A DNA stretch of 64,000 nt from Asterias rubens. Taxonomy: Eukaryota > Echinodermata > Asteroidea > Forcipulatida > Asteriidae. A program made the translations under genes and the position numbers. The stretch is taken from positions 15,193,047 through 15,257,046 of the forward strand of contig NC_047066.1 of assembly GCF_902459465.1 (NCBI RefSeq). Reading direction: 5' to 3'. Under the pieces are notes generated by a model. It was not told the origin of the DNA and did no database searches. It saw only the letters and a list, made by a program, of their open reading frames with translations. Each line of letters begins with the position of its first letter. The stretch's first letter is position 1. This document shows, one piece after another, positions 29,437 to 40,118 of this stretch.

Positions 29437-29720
29437 AAACAATGTCCACAGATTTACACTAAACTTACACAGTTTGAAGATAATGATAGTAGAAAGCTTC
29501 CCTGAAAATATTATGTGCTGAGGTGCTGTAGTTTTTGGGAAATGAGTAAAATTTTGTCATGACAATTATTTTAATCATTTACAAACGTATTTTCATGACA
29601 TTGTTTTAATCATTCCTCAAAAACTACAGCACCTCAGTAAGTAAGATTTGAAGGGAAGCTTTCCATCAGCATTATCTTCAAACCCTGTAAGTTTAACGTA
29701 AATCTATGGACATTTTGAAA
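29437..29720. mobile_element. Palindromic repeat (family F3), full copy
   Basis: GTCCACAGATTTACACTAAA and GTTTAACGTAAATCTATGGAC form the ends; TGAGGTGCTGTAGTTTTTGG and CAAAAACTACAGCACCTCAG are inner arms. Confidence 0.75.
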
Positions 29721-30119
29721 AAGTACCCAAATCCTTTAACATCAGATCTGTCAAATGATGGTTATACTTAAAATAAGGTTGCTCTTTTTGAATCTCTTCA
29801 AATTTGAGTTGAAAGATCCGACCACCTACGGAGCGCCCTTTGGTTGTGTGCAAAAACAGTATATTTGATTGCAGAAAGAATTTGACATTTATTGAAAGGA
29901 AATTTATATGGAAGGGAATTCAATAAGTAAGGATTTTAAGTAAAGGATTTTGTTACTACTTATTTTGCTGTAAAACATATCGTCATAGAGATAATGGAGT
30001 TTGTATAAATAGCCTTTGAACAAAAGTTTTGTGTTTTCCAAAGATGTGTGCTCCATGCTTGAATAGGCACCAGCAGTTGTCTATGTCAAAACACAATTGA
30101 TAACAAAGGGGTTAATACA

Positions 30120-30515
30120 CAAGTAATAATAATAATAATAATAATAAGACTTGTAGTGCGCACATATCCACCCTGCTGGGTGTTCAAGGCGCAGTAAAAC
30201 CAAAAACAAAACAAAAACAAAACACAACACAAAGAAAACAGACACAACAAAATTAGTCATTGAAAACCTGTGACATAAGATAAGTTTTGAGAAGAGACTT
30301 GAATTTTGCAGTACAAAGACAAGATCGAAGAGTAAGTGGTAGAGAGTTCCAGATGCGTGGCGCGGCTGAAGAAAAAGACCTGTCACCCCATGAGTGTCGA
30401 GACTTGGGTTCAATGAGAAGAAGCATAGAACTTGATCGAAGATTCCTTGATGGAGTGTAAACTTGAAGCAGTTCAGAAATATAGTGGGGTTGCCATTAAG
30501 AGCTTTGTGGACAAT
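30120..30515 (-). mobile_element. LINE 3' end with (TTA)n tail
   Basis: Minus frame reads A-P-R-I-W-N-S-L-P-L-T-L-R-S then F-K-S-L-L-K-T-Y-L. The tail is at 30124-30147 (AATAATAAT on the plus strand). Same family as 6180-6385. In the intron before exon 4. Confidence 0.75.
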
Positions 30516-30707
30516 GAGCATCAGCTTGAAGATGATTCATGTCCTACATGTATACATGTGGACACACAATTGAATTATGATCTTGATGCAAATTAGATTG
30601 AGTCCATGTTTTCAACAGAAGATATAACATTGTTTACTTCAGTTGCAAGCTTTATTCTATGAGATGCTATTTGCAAGATATTGACTGAAAGATGTTTTAA
30701 CCTCCAG

Positions 30708-30853
30708 GCTCTAGCCCAACAAAGCCAGCATCAATGGAAGAGATTGCAGCAGCCATTGCAGCAGCTGAGAAACAGTACAGGCAGCGACTTCAGTATTATA
30801 AGCAGCAGCAACAGCCTGAACAGCAGCACAATGGCAATCCACCGTTCAATATG
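30708..30853 (+). CDS. Unrecognised gene, exon 4 (Gln-rich coiled coil)
   Basis: Acceptor AACCTCCAG, donor GTAACA. Reads M-E-E-I-A-A-A-I-A-A-A-E-K-Q-Y then R-L-Q-Y-Y-K-Q-Q-Q-Q-P-E-Q-Q, a likely coiled coil followed by glutamines. Later exons would fall in or beyond the 500-N gap. Confidence 0.65.
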
Positions 30854-31090
30854 GTAACAAAAACACTTTTATCATATTTGGTTCTTGTCAGGAATTTTTC
30901 ATTGCAACCACATCTAAGCATGCCAGTCTATCATTATGGGAAAGCTCCATTATGAAAGAGCTTAAATGAAACCCCCTTTTGGTCTGGCAATTCACTCCTG
31001 TTATCTCCTTGTAAATCCTTTTCCAAACAATGGACTTAATTGGATCATGCACAAACCAGACGTGCTGCTGACTGCCCCATGCAGATTAAA

Positions 31091-31590
31091 NNNNNNNNNN
31101 NNNNNNNNNNNNNNNNNNNNNNNNNNNNNNNNNNNNNNNNNNNNNNNNNNNNNNNNNNNNNNNNNNNNNNNNNNNNNNNNNNNNNNNNNNNNNNNNNNNN
31201 NNNNNNNNNNNNNNNNNNNNNNNNNNNNNNNNNNNNNNNNNNNNNNNNNNNNNNNNNNNNNNNNNNNNNNNNNNNNNNNNNNNNNNNNNNNNNNNNNNNN
31301 NNNNNNNNNNNNNNNNNNNNNNNNNNNNNNNNNNNNNNNNNNNNNNNNNNNNNNNNNNNNNNNNNNNNNNNNNNNNNNNNNNNNNNNNNNNNNNNNNNNN
31401 NNNNNNNNNNNNNNNNNNNNNNNNNNNNNNNNNNNNNNNNNNNNNNNNNNNNNNNNNNNNNNNNNNNNNNNNNNNNNNNNNNNNNNNNNNNNNNNNNNNN
31501 NNNNNNNNNNNNNNNNNNNNNNNNNNNNNNNNNNNNNNNNNNNNNNNNNNNNNNNNNNNNNNNNNNNNNNNNNNNNNNNNNNNNNNNNNN
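31091..31590. other. Assembly gap, exactly 500 N
   Basis: A round-number run of N, so the true distance is unknown. Open frames that span it are artefacts. It separates two sequence contigs whose outer parts duplicate each other. Confidence 1.
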
Positions 31591-32601
31591 AACCGATCTT
31601 TCTATTACTCTCTACAATGCTAATTAGCTCAGTTTCAGGCAGTGTTGTGAAATAACAATTACCTGTATGCATCAACAGAACAGCTAGAAATGTTTATAAT
31701 GGCCAGTGAAAAAAAACTTGAAAAAAACCCTGATTTCCCTCATCTTCTGACTATGTTTCAAAAATAAATGTAACATAAAAAAGGGTGGCCTTACTTAAAG
31801 GTAACATAAAAAAGGGTGGCCTTACTTAAATTTTTTTGTTTTAATGATCAGAAACGCAACAACAAGCTATTGGGAGAGTGATGAGAAAAAAAAAAAAAAA
31901 CGTGTCCGGATTTTGGGCAAAAAATACGTGTCCGTATTTTGGGCATTGTCTGGGCAGTGTCTGGACATCGGCGCTACAATTACTGGTAGGAAAGCATGGA
32001 AACTGTCTAGCTTAGACCTCACAGGCCACTCAGTTGAAGGTATTTTTGTTCAGAAGGTCTCCTTTTTTTGTCGCCATTCTTTCGTACTTTTTTTGCCAAG
32101 CTTCGATAAAGTACATGTACAGCCAGCGTGGGCACAATAATAGTGGATACATGAGGAATGAGGTTACTGTGACACGTTAGCTCACACACAACCTCATTCC
32201 CCACGCACGTGTGCACTATTCCCCCCATCGTGTAATAGAGATCAATGGGTACGATCTTGCAGAAATGCACTAGCGTAAAAAATGCACACTCAGCCAGCCG
32301 GCCAGCCAGCGGGGGAGGGCACGCAACAATCATGCCGTCGAGACACGTACATTGTTCGAGTGAATTCGCCGCTATTATTCAACACTGCGTTCTAAAATTA
32401 AAAGTGTTTTTTTCTTTTCTGTTTTGATATTTTTCTTAGTTCTTATTTCCACTTAATAGTTCATTAGTTGTTTGCATGTATTGATTTAATAAAATTATAT
32501 TGGCCGGCTTGTTTAGCGTGTTTTATTGAGTATTATCGTTGCGTCGTAGTCACGGCTCGAAATCGTATTTGCTACGCCCAAATCGTGTATGTTGGTATCT
32601 C
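31591..32601. other. Sequence after gap, no gene seen
   Basis: Holds a two-copy 31-bp tandem repeat (31770-31830, GTAACATAAAAAAGGGTGGC) and near-repeats of ACGTGTCCG(G/T)ATTTTGGGCA at 31902-31945. Nothing coding recognised. Confidence 0.5.
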
Positions 32602-32670
32602 TGCATTGGTCGACCTCTCAGGCCAAACCGCATTGAAGTTCAGATTGCTATGAATGAACACACTGCATAG
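32602..32670 (+). pseudogene. GPCR C-terminal tail fragment
   Basis: The last 22 codons of a family receptor (I-G-R-P-L-R-P-N-R-I-E-V-Q-I ... N-E-H-T-A, stop 32668-32670) remain in frame. Everything upstream is unrelated. Its 3' flank continues as in the receptor at 43106-44077, including the SINE, so this is the left edge of a duplicated array segment. Confidence 0.9.
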
Positions 32671-32693
32671 AAAGGATTACAAACTCACAATAC

Positions 32694-32994
32694 GTGTCAT
32701 GGCCGAGCGGTTAAGAGCACCGGATTCACGCTCTGGTGTTTGATCACCAGGGTGTGGGTTCGAATCCCGGTCGTGACACTTGCTACGTAAAATTGGGGAG
32801 GTAGTGCTTTCTGCTCCACCGGCCAGGCTTCGGACTGATGATACCCAAGACTACATCCGTATGGACTGTAAAAGGGGTAACCCTGTTTCAGCCCTAGGAG
32901 TAGGTGGCAACGGCCTCTGGAACAAAATAATTGTAGCCCACACCTTGAAGTGGCCTTCAGGCCTTGTGTGTCTGGCGACTTGCATAAAAAAAAA
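32694..32994 (+). mobile_element. tRNA-Leu-like SINE (family S3) with poly-A tail
   Basis: Head 32694-32779 folds as a type II tRNA: 7-bp acceptor GTGTCAT/GTGACAC with a wobble, D-arm GGCCGAGCGGTTAAGAGC, and B box GGGTTCGAATCCC. Loop triplet is CAC here. Body includes CTGTAAAAGGGGTAACCCTG and ends GGCGACTTGCAT plus A9. The 3' flank of the receptor at 34430 has the same surroundings (CTCACAAT ... CAGCAATACTATGG) without the SINE. Confidence 0.85.
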
Positions 32995-33249
32995 CAGCAC
33001 TATGGAAAGTGGAAAGGATACACATAAGGAGAAGTCCCTAAAACTGAAAACCTTACATGTAAAAAGATAACAATAATAATAAGACTTGTAATGTGCACAT
33101 ATCCAATACACTTATTGATCAAGTCAACATTTTGTGCCCACAGTTATCAGCAACTGCCTAGCTAGATTATCTTGCACACAAATTTCTCTCGTCACTGTCA
33201 TACCACTCCGTGTATTTAATCAAAAACAGAGTAATAAGTTGTGCTCCTT

Positions 33250-33433
33250 AACCTGTGTTGAAGTATCTGTCAATCTTAGTTAGGCAATGTTATTTTAAAT
33301 AGTTACCCAATATTGGTAGAATATTGCATAGAGTACAAAGGACACGAGCTCAATTGTTCAAAACGATCACAGTGTTTCAAGACACAACAAGAAAGCAGGC
33401 CATACACTGTAGAAACAGGATTTGCAAATCAAA
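33250..33433 (+). promoter_or_regulatory. Conserved upstream block of GPCR genes
   Basis: Same block; the AATATT-GGTAG-AATATT motif begins at 33305 (ACCC), 129 bp before the ATG at 33434. Confidence 0.6.
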
Positions 33434-34429
33434 ATGACTTTCAGTTGCCAGTATAGCCAATCTGAAGCCATAGCCAATATGTCTGACGGGACTTCAAGAG
33501 GCATCAGCAGGGAGGAATTAGTGCACAGGATTGGAATGGCACAAGGCATCATTGGAATGATTCTCAACACTCTAGCTTGGCTGGTCATCCTTCGCACCAA
33601 AAAACTCCACAATATGACAAACTATCTGCTGGCATATCTTGCTGTGGCCGACTGTGTCTTTTGCTTTTCTGTAGTTCTTTATCACTCTACTGTACTGTAC
33701 AGCACTGCAACTTGGTGGGATACTTACTGTTGGCTTATTAAGAGTAGATTTGTAGAGTTTATGACAGCTTTAGTATCCAGTTATGGTCTGTGCCTGGTGA
33801 CCTATGAACGATATATCGGAATAGTGCATCCACTGCACTATCCAAGAAGGATCACTGTAAAACAAGTGTCTCTCTTAGCTTTCCAGTCATGGATTATGTC
33901 AACTCTAGTTGTATGCCCAATACTTTTTATGGAATTATATAGCAATATGGCAAGTGAAATATTGATTTACGCAGAAATTAATATATTTGGTTACCTGTTT
34001 CCCATCATATTTATGTGTTGGGCTTACTACAAGATCCAAGCCACTCTCAAGAGAAGTGCTCAACAACTCCAACAACAGAATGTACAAGCAGCAGCCCTTG
34101 AACTTTTACAGGCCAGACAGAATGTGATGAATACACTAAGGATTGTTATGGGTGCATTAGTTGTCCTGTGGACGCCATTAGCAATACGAATCATCATTTG
34201 CTCATTATCTATAGATGAAAACTTGTGTGGATCCAAAACTAGTCAAGTGATCGGTATCCTTCTTGTTGCCATGTACAACATGAACTCAGTGATCAATCCC
34301 ATCATTTATGTCTTCAAGTACAAGAAGTTTCGGAGAGGTCTTCAAGACATGCTGTGTTGTTGCGTTGGTCGACCTCTCAGGCCAAACCGCATTGAAGTTC
34401 AGATTGCTATGAATGAACACACTGCATAG
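33434..34429 (+). CDS. Rhodopsin-class GPCR, 331 aa
   Basis: Intact intronless receptor. The true start is ATG 33434 (M-T-F-S-C-Q-Y-S); the upstream in-frame codon at 33422 is TTG. It has a longer first extracellular loop (T-W-W-D-T-Y-C-W-L-I-K-S) than the 1295 type, with a cysteine near the top of TM3. E-R-Y, I-V-H-P-L-H-Y, L-W-T-P and N-P-I-I-Y are present, and the tail is C-C-C-V-G-R-P-L-R-P ... N-E-H-T-A. No cysteine is seen in loop 2. TM6-loop 3 (I-R-I-I-I-C-S-L-S-I-D-E-N) differs from the W-L-M-F-C-S type, which could affect ligand choice. Confidence 0.93.
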   Translation: MTFSCQYSQSEAIANMSDGTSRGISREELVHRIGMAQGIIGMILNTLAWLVILRTKKLHNMTNYLLAYLAVADCVFCFSVVLYHSTVLYSTATWWDTYCWLIKSRFVEFMTALVSSYGLCLVTYERYIGIVHPLHYPRRITVKQVSLLAFQSWIMSTLVVCPILFMELYSNMASEILIYAEINIFGYLFPIIFMCWAYYKIQATLKRSAQQLQQQNVQAAALELLQARQNVMNTLRIVMGALVVLWTPLAIRIIICSLSIDENLCGSKTSQVIGILLVAMYNMNSVINPIIYVFKYKKFRRGLQDMLCCCVGRPLRPNRIEVQIAMNEHTA

Positions 34430-34580
34430 AAAGGATCTCAAACTCACAATGCAGCAATACTATGGAAAGTTGAAAGGATCACATAAGGAGAAGTCCCCAT
34501 CCAAAACTGACACCATTACATGTAAAAGGATATAGAATATGTAGACCTTCATAAGAACTAAGTTGTATTTGTGCTTTACA

Positions 34581-34930
34581 TTAAAGACAATGGACACTAT
34601 TGGTAATTGTCAAAATCCAGTCTTCTCACTTGGTGGATCTCAACATATGCATTAAATAACAAAATTTGAGCTCGATTGGTCATCGGAGTTGCAAGATAAC
34701 TATGAAAGAAAAAACACCCTTGTCACACGAAGTTGTGTGCTTTCAGATGCTTGATTTCGAGACCTCAAATTCTACCTTTGAGCGTATCTCGAAAACTACG
34801 TCACTTCAGAGGGAGCCGTTTCCCACAATGTTTTATATACTATCAACCTCTCCCCATTACTCGTTACCAAGTGAGGTTTTATGCAGATAATTATTTTGAG
34901 TAATTTACCAATAGTGTCCACTGCCTTTAA
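34581..34930. mobile_element. Palindromic MITE (family M1), centre shortened
   Basis: TTAAAGACAATGGACACTAT to CCAATAGTGTCCACTGCCTT; inserted in the 3' flank of the receptor at 33434. Confidence 0.85.
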
Positions 34931-35295
34931 GGTAAAGGCGCTTGTTCCAATTAAAGCTACCCTGAGTTCTGTTTATTGAAGTAAAGGAATCAACATATAG
35001 CTTTGAAAGTAGGATAACAATCCATTTCCCACACCAGCTGACCAGACACAGGCTCTAAGTTCCCCCAAGAGACACGGAGGTCCATGACTGTTACAGCTCG
35101 ATTTCAACCAACTGATGCTGGATATCTTACGCAGCAAAACTTTTCCAAACTGAATAACACTTGTAAGATTTGGGAACAACTTCAGAACATCTTAATTTGG
35201 TGCAGCCTGTTGATCTGTGATGTTCTTTTCCATAGTAATTTGTTATTGGAAAATGAGCGGATCACAAAACTGAATTTGACATTGGCACCCCTCTT

Positions 35296-35573
35296 TAAAG
35301 GCACTGGACACTATTGGTAATTACTCTCAAAAATTATTAGCATAAAAACTTACTTGGCAACGAGTAATGGAGAGCTGTTGATAGTATAAAATATTGCGAG
35401 AAACGGGTCCCTCTCTGAAGTAACGCAGTTTTCGAGTAAGAAGTAATTTTCCACGAATTTCATTTCGATACCTCAGAATTAGATTTTGAGGTCTCAAAAT
35501 CAAGGATCTGAAAGCAAACAACTTCATGTGACAAGGGTGTTTTTTCTTCCATTATTATCTCGCAACTTCAACA
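35296..35573. mobile_element. Palindromic MITE (family M1), end lost
   Basis: TAAAGGCACTGGACACTATT to ATTATCTCGCAACTTC; the last arm is missing and array spacer sequence (AACATGTAGCTTTGAAAG) follows. Confidence 0.8.
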
Positions 35574-35589
35574 TGTAGCTTTGAAAGTA

Positions 35590-36618
35590 AACTGCTCACA
35601 AAAAGTAAGGAAACTTTTTTCAATCCAGTATATCTGTTATTATTTAATACGCTTTTTGTATATGGTATGTATCATTGCAAAGCTGAACTGTTCCTCTTTA
35701 AAATGATACCACAATTGCAATGATTACATGTTGCTGGACATGACCACGTTAATGAATATGAGACAAGGTCACAAATCAATAGTGCCAAAATTAGCATTTT
35801 GTGTGTGTTACTGTATGAACAATTCAACAAGCAAAACAACTTACTGATCTTAATCCACTTGATGGAGACAAGAAATTTGGTATAGAGCAAGACAACTAAC
35901 TGATCTTAATACACTTTATTGATACAAAAAGTTCAGTGACGAGTGGATGATCCGAAGGCGTTGATGACAGCCTGGCACCTTCTTCTCATGCTGCACACAA
36001 GGAACCTGGATAGGTCAGCCGCAGTTGATGTGTTGGTGGTTCTGGCACGGACAGCGAGGCCAAGCTGGTCCCACAGATGTTCCATGGGATTCAGGTCTGG
36101 TCTGTTAGCGGGCCAATCCATCCGGTGCACCCCAACATTTTTCAGGTAGTCAGTCACCAGTCAGGCTCGATGGGGGCGAGCGTTGTCATCTTGAAAGATG
36201 GCATTTGTTCCAAAGTCTGCAAGTATGGGACTGCATTAGGCGGTAGAATATTGTCTTGCAAATACCAATCAAACAAGGTGTTGTTCATGAGATGAGGGTA
36301 AATTGTGTCCGATGAGCTTACTGGTGCAAATCATTGTGTAAACCATTATTGGTTCTGAAAAGCTTGATCGGTTTGATTAATGAGCATTACCTATTGACCA
36401 TTCACAGACAACCGTAATTTTGGCACATTTGATTTATGACTTTGCCTAATTGTTATTCGTGTAGCCAAGTTCAGCAACATGTAGTCATTGCAAATGTGGT
36501 ATCATTTTAAAGAGGAACAGTTCAGCTTTACAGTGATCTATACCAAATACAAAGAGAGTATTAAATAATAACAAATATACTGGATTGAAAAAAGTGTCCT
36601 TACTTTTTGTGAGCAGTT
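35590..36618. mobile_element. Tc1/mariner-type element, deleted
   Basis: Terminal inverted repeats AACTGCTCACAAAAAGTAAG and CTTACTTTTTGTGAGCAGTT extend, imperfectly, for well over 100 bp. TA target duplications flank it (35588-35589, 36619-36620). The unoccupied site GGAAGTAGATAGATTTG is present in the paralogous spacers at about 2500 and 47605. A transposase remnant is inside on the minus strand. Confidence 0.93.
35933..36157 (-). pseudogene. Tc1/mariner transposase C-terminal fragment
   Basis: Frame reads D-W-P-A-N-R-P-D-L-N-P-M-E-H-L-W-D, the third catalytic-acid region (D-x-N-P-x-E) of Tc1-type DDE transposases, then a normal C-terminus with R-F-L ... M-R-R-R-C-Q-A-V-I. The N-terminal DNA-binding and first catalytic parts are missing or decayed. 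Confidence 0.88.
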
Positions 36619-36639
36619 TAGATAGATTTGATAACAATG

Positions 36640-36920
36640 AATCCATTTCCCACACCAGCTGACCAGACACAGGCTCCAAGTTCCCCCAAGAGACACGGAG
36701 GTCCATGACTGTTACAGCTCGATTCAAACCACTTGATGCTTACACAGCAAAATGTTTCCAAACTCAATAACAACGGCCATTTGTAAGATTTGGGAACAAC
36801 TTCAGAACATCTTCTTTTGGTGCAGCCTGTTGATCTGTGATTTTCTTTTCAATAGTAATTTGTTATTGGAAAATGAGCGGATCACAAAACTGAATTTGAC
36901 ATTGGAGCCCCTCTTTAATA
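36640..36920. repeat. GPCR array spacer unit
   Basis: Second copy in this neighbourhood (the other at 35020-35300) of the spacer found after the receptor at 1295. The two are tandem, with MITE and Tc1 insertions between them. Confidence 0.75.
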
Positions 36921-37032
36921 AGTGTTTAAATGTAAGTTATGAGCGCAAACACACTCCCAGAAAACAATGGATTTATATGGTAAGAATGCTGCCTCTAAAC
37001 ATCTCTTTTTACTGCCTTGACATGATGGCCAG

Positions 37033-37414
37033 TTTAAAGCCATTGGACACTTTCGGTACAGAAAAATAAATAAAAGTTAGTTCACAGATTTACAAATAAT
37101 TAACAGGGTTTACAGAAGGTAATGGTGAAAGACTTCTCTTGAAATATTATTCCATGAAATGCTTTACTTTTTGAGAAAACATTCAAACAATATCAATTCT
37201 CGATAGCGAGAATTACGGATTTATTTTAAACACATGTCATGACACGGCGAAACGTGCAGAAACCAAGGTTGGGTTTTCCCGTTATTTTCTCCTGACTCCG
37301 ATGACCGATTGAGCCTAAATTTTCACAGGTTTGTTATATTATATATAAGTTGTGATACACGAAGTGTTGGACTTGGACAATACTGTTTACCAAAAGTGTC
37401 CAATGGCTTTAAAG
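37033..37414. mobile_element. Palindromic MITE (family M2)
   Basis: TTTAAAGCCATTGGACACTT to AAAAGTGTCCAATGGCTTTA with AATTCTCGATAGCGAGAATT in the centre. Confidence 0.85.
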
Positions 37415-37659
37415 CTTTCAAATAATTGCATCATAAAGAGTTTTGATAACTTCTGCAGATCAAGTTCTTGGTTATGACGAGAATCTCTACTTGCTGTGAA
37501 TACAGATCTGTATGTTATATAATTTACCTGTAGATATTTCAGCTTCATTAGACATCAAGTTTTTGTGTAAATCACGGAGCAATGTTTTCAGGAGAGTCAT
37601 GTGTAGCTGTTGTACATGCTAAAATAATTTCCGGCTCACTGAGACCAAAACTATTTTTG

Positions 37660-37820
37660 TGAAATTGTTTTACTCATTTCTCAAAAAACTACAGCACCTC
37701 AGCAAGTAATATTTTGAGGGAAGCCTTCTACTATCATTATCTTCAAACAGTGTGTACGTTAAATGAAAAGCTGTAGACATTGCGTTTTGTGTTACAAAAA
37801 CTATCTAAACCCTTTAAACT
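37660..37820. mobile_element. Half of palindromic repeat (family F3)
   Basis: Same segment as 4255-4400 in a paralogous spacer. Followed at 37944 by the tail end of a SINE (CCCTGGTCACTGGGCCAATA), whose front part is deleted compared with 4757. Confidence 0.55.
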
Positions 37821-38029
37821 AAAAGAATATGCCGAGAAAAACCACCCCCAAAAATCTCCTCTCAAAAAATATCACAAGATTGACTGAGTCAACTTAATAC
37901 TTGTTATCCATACTATTAGTGACTGAACAAAATAAATAATATGCCCTGGTCACTGGGCCAATAAAAATCCTCTCTCGTCATTGTCATATCAAAGCTTGTT
38001 TTAAAAACAAAAACACAGTAGTTAAATGT

Positions 38030-38218
38030 GCTCCTGAACCTGTGTTGAAATAATCTGTCAATCTTAGTTATAGCACTGTTGTTTTTTAATAGTTACCCAA
38101 TATTGGTAGAATATTGCAAAGAGTAAACTGGGAAAAGAGCTAAATTGTTCATAGCAATTCCAGCGTTTCAAGACGCAACAATGATGCTACACATCGTTAC
38201 TGAACTCGCATTTTCAAA
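38030..38218 (+). promoter_or_regulatory. Conserved upstream block of GPCR genes
   Basis: Same block; motif from 38095, 124 bp before the ATG. Confidence 0.6.
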
Positions 38219-39187
38219 ATGGATTTCAGTTATCAGTATGAACACTCTGAATCCATAGCCAATATGTCTGAATGGACTTCAAGTCATGTACATGTAATCG
38301 AGGAGGAAATAGTTCCCAAGCTTGGAATGGCACAAGGCATCATTGGAGTGGTTCTCAACATTCTAGCTTGGCTGGTCATCCTTCGCACCAAAAACCTCCA
38401 CAATATGACAAACTATCTGCTGGCGTATCTTGCTGTGACTGACAGTATTTGTTGCTTTTCTGTAGTCGTTTATTATAGCAGTACAACTTGGTGGTTCAAT
38501 GACAAAGGATTTGTACAGTTTATGACAGGTTTAGTATCAAGTTTTGGTCTATGCATGGTGACCTATGAACGTTATATCGGAATAGCGCATCCACTGCACT
38601 ACCCAAGTAGGATCACTCTAAAAAAAGTAACTGTCATAGCTTTCCTGTCATGGATTCTGTCATTTCTTGTTCTCTGCCCAACACTTTTAATTGCATTATA
38701 CAGCAGTACTGCCAGTGAAGTATATATACACACAGTATTTCTTCCATTTGGTTACCTGTTTCCCATCCTATTTATGTGTTGGGCTTACTATAAGATCCAA
38801 GCCACTCTCAAGAGAAGTGCTCAACAACTCCGACAACAGAATGTACAAGGAGCAGCACTTGAGCTTTTACAGGCAAGACAGAATGTGATCAACATGCTTA
38901 GGATTGTCATGGGTGCATTAGTTGTCCTGTGGACACCCTTAGTAGTATGGCTGATGTTTTGCTCAATATTTAAAGACTTGTGTGGATCAAACAACGCAGA
39001 TTTACATGTAATTACTCTTCTTGTTCTTGTTGCCATGTACAACATGAATTCAGTGATCAATCCCATCATTTATGTCTTCAAGTACAAGAAGTTTCGAAAA
39101 GGTCTTCAAGAAAAGGTCTTCATTGGTCGACCTCTCAGGCCAAACCGCATTGAAGTTCAGATTGATATGAATGAACGCACTGCATAA
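38219..39187 (+). CDS. Rhodopsin-class GPCR, 322 aa, altered C-tail
   Basis: Intact intronless receptor close to 5101. N-terminus M-D-F-S-Y-Q-Y-E-H-S differs, and H-V-H-V reflects an extra TACATGTA-like insertion (38285-38296). Loop 1 is shorter by six residues. TM3 ends M-V-T-Y-E-R-Y; the loop reads I-A-H-P-L-H-Y instead of I-V-H-P. L-W-T-P and N-P-I-I-Y are present. After helix 8 the usual cysteines are gone: K-G-L-Q-E-K-V-F-I-G replaces K-G-L-Q-D-M-L-C-S-C-I-G, through a local repeat of AAAAGGTCTTCA. A 6-bp TTACAT insertion adds L-H before TM7. Confidence 0.92.
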   Translation: MDFSYQYEHSESIANMSEWTSSHVHVIEEEIVPKLGMAQGIIGVVLNILAWLVILRTKNLHNMTNYLLAYLAVTDSICCFSVVVYYSSTTWWFNDKGFVQFMTGLVSSFGLCMVTYERYIGIAHPLHYPSRITLKKVTVIAFLSWILSFLVLCPTLLIALYSSTASEVYIHTVFLPFGYLFPILFMCWAYYKIQATLKRSAQQLRQQNVQGAALELLQARQNVINMLRIVMGALVVLWTPLVVWLMFCSIFKDLCGSNNADLHVITLLVLVAMYNMNSVINPIIYVFKYKKFRKGLQEKVFIGRPLRPNRIEVQIDMNERTA

Positions 39188-40118
39188 ATATGATCACAAT
39201 CTTCTCAAACCAGAAACATGAGCTTTTAAATGTGGTGTTAAATAATACTCTATTAAAAGTCATTACCAATTGCGAAATGAACACGGAATAATATAGCACT
39301 TTTGCAGTTCATATCCATTTAGGCCGAAAGGCACATGGGATATTGGATGCAGACACACTATATTTGTTTGAATTGCGTCAGATAACAACAAGCAAACTTG
39401 ACGCACAACTTAACACAAAACAAGGTGTTTGGACAGCATTAAGTTTTGCATATAGCTTAAAAAAGCACAATACGCTGAGTTAGAACAGCGAAATACGCAG
39501 GGTGTCATGGGCTGTGTACTGTAGGTGTATATCACACCTCTTCTTGCTTGGTGTTGACCAATCAGAATCAAGGATTCTGATTGCTAAAGATAAAATCTAT
39601 TATTCTCTGATGATATTTGCCTGAAATGAAAATTTGTGGGATTGTGAGTTTCACCAGAAATACAAAACTAGTTTGGACACAATGTGGACTATTTCTTTCT
39701 CCCCGATCGAGTGACTGTTTTTGAAGGCTCAAAGAGGATTTTGAGAGAAACCTTCAATTAGAAGAAATACTATGTCTGATTAATGTGCTGTGAGAATAAA
39801 TTGTAATTGTTATTGAACACAGAATACCTCATCTTGTCTTTTATTAGTTGCTGATTTAACTTCAACGTTCAAGCCCTTGTTTTTAATCTGCAGTACAAAA
39901 CGACTTGTAAAGCTCATTGCCAGATATGCATTGTCAAATGTAACAATTTACCAACAATAGTCTTACTATATTGTGCTCAATAAAGATCGTCTAATTATAT
40001 TGGAAAAAGTATACCCGATTAGAAGGGTCGGATCCTGGTTGTGAATTATCCCGCCGGGATCCAACCATATGCCCTAACCCAAGGGGAACCAGAAAAAAGA
40101 GATTACATGTTCGAGATT
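39188..40118. other. Intergenic, no named feature
   Basis: The first ~80 bp continue the receptor 3' flank shared with 6085-6165. The remainder is single-copy in this window and shows no gene; an AATAAA lies at about 39980. Confidence 0.4.

Noticed and set aside
30966..31675. Open frames of 195-229 codons around 31.0-31.7 kb
   Set aside because: Almost all of their length is the run of N.
33422..33433. Start of the 33434 receptor four codons earlier
   Set aside because: The codon there is TTG; the first ATG in frame is at 33434.
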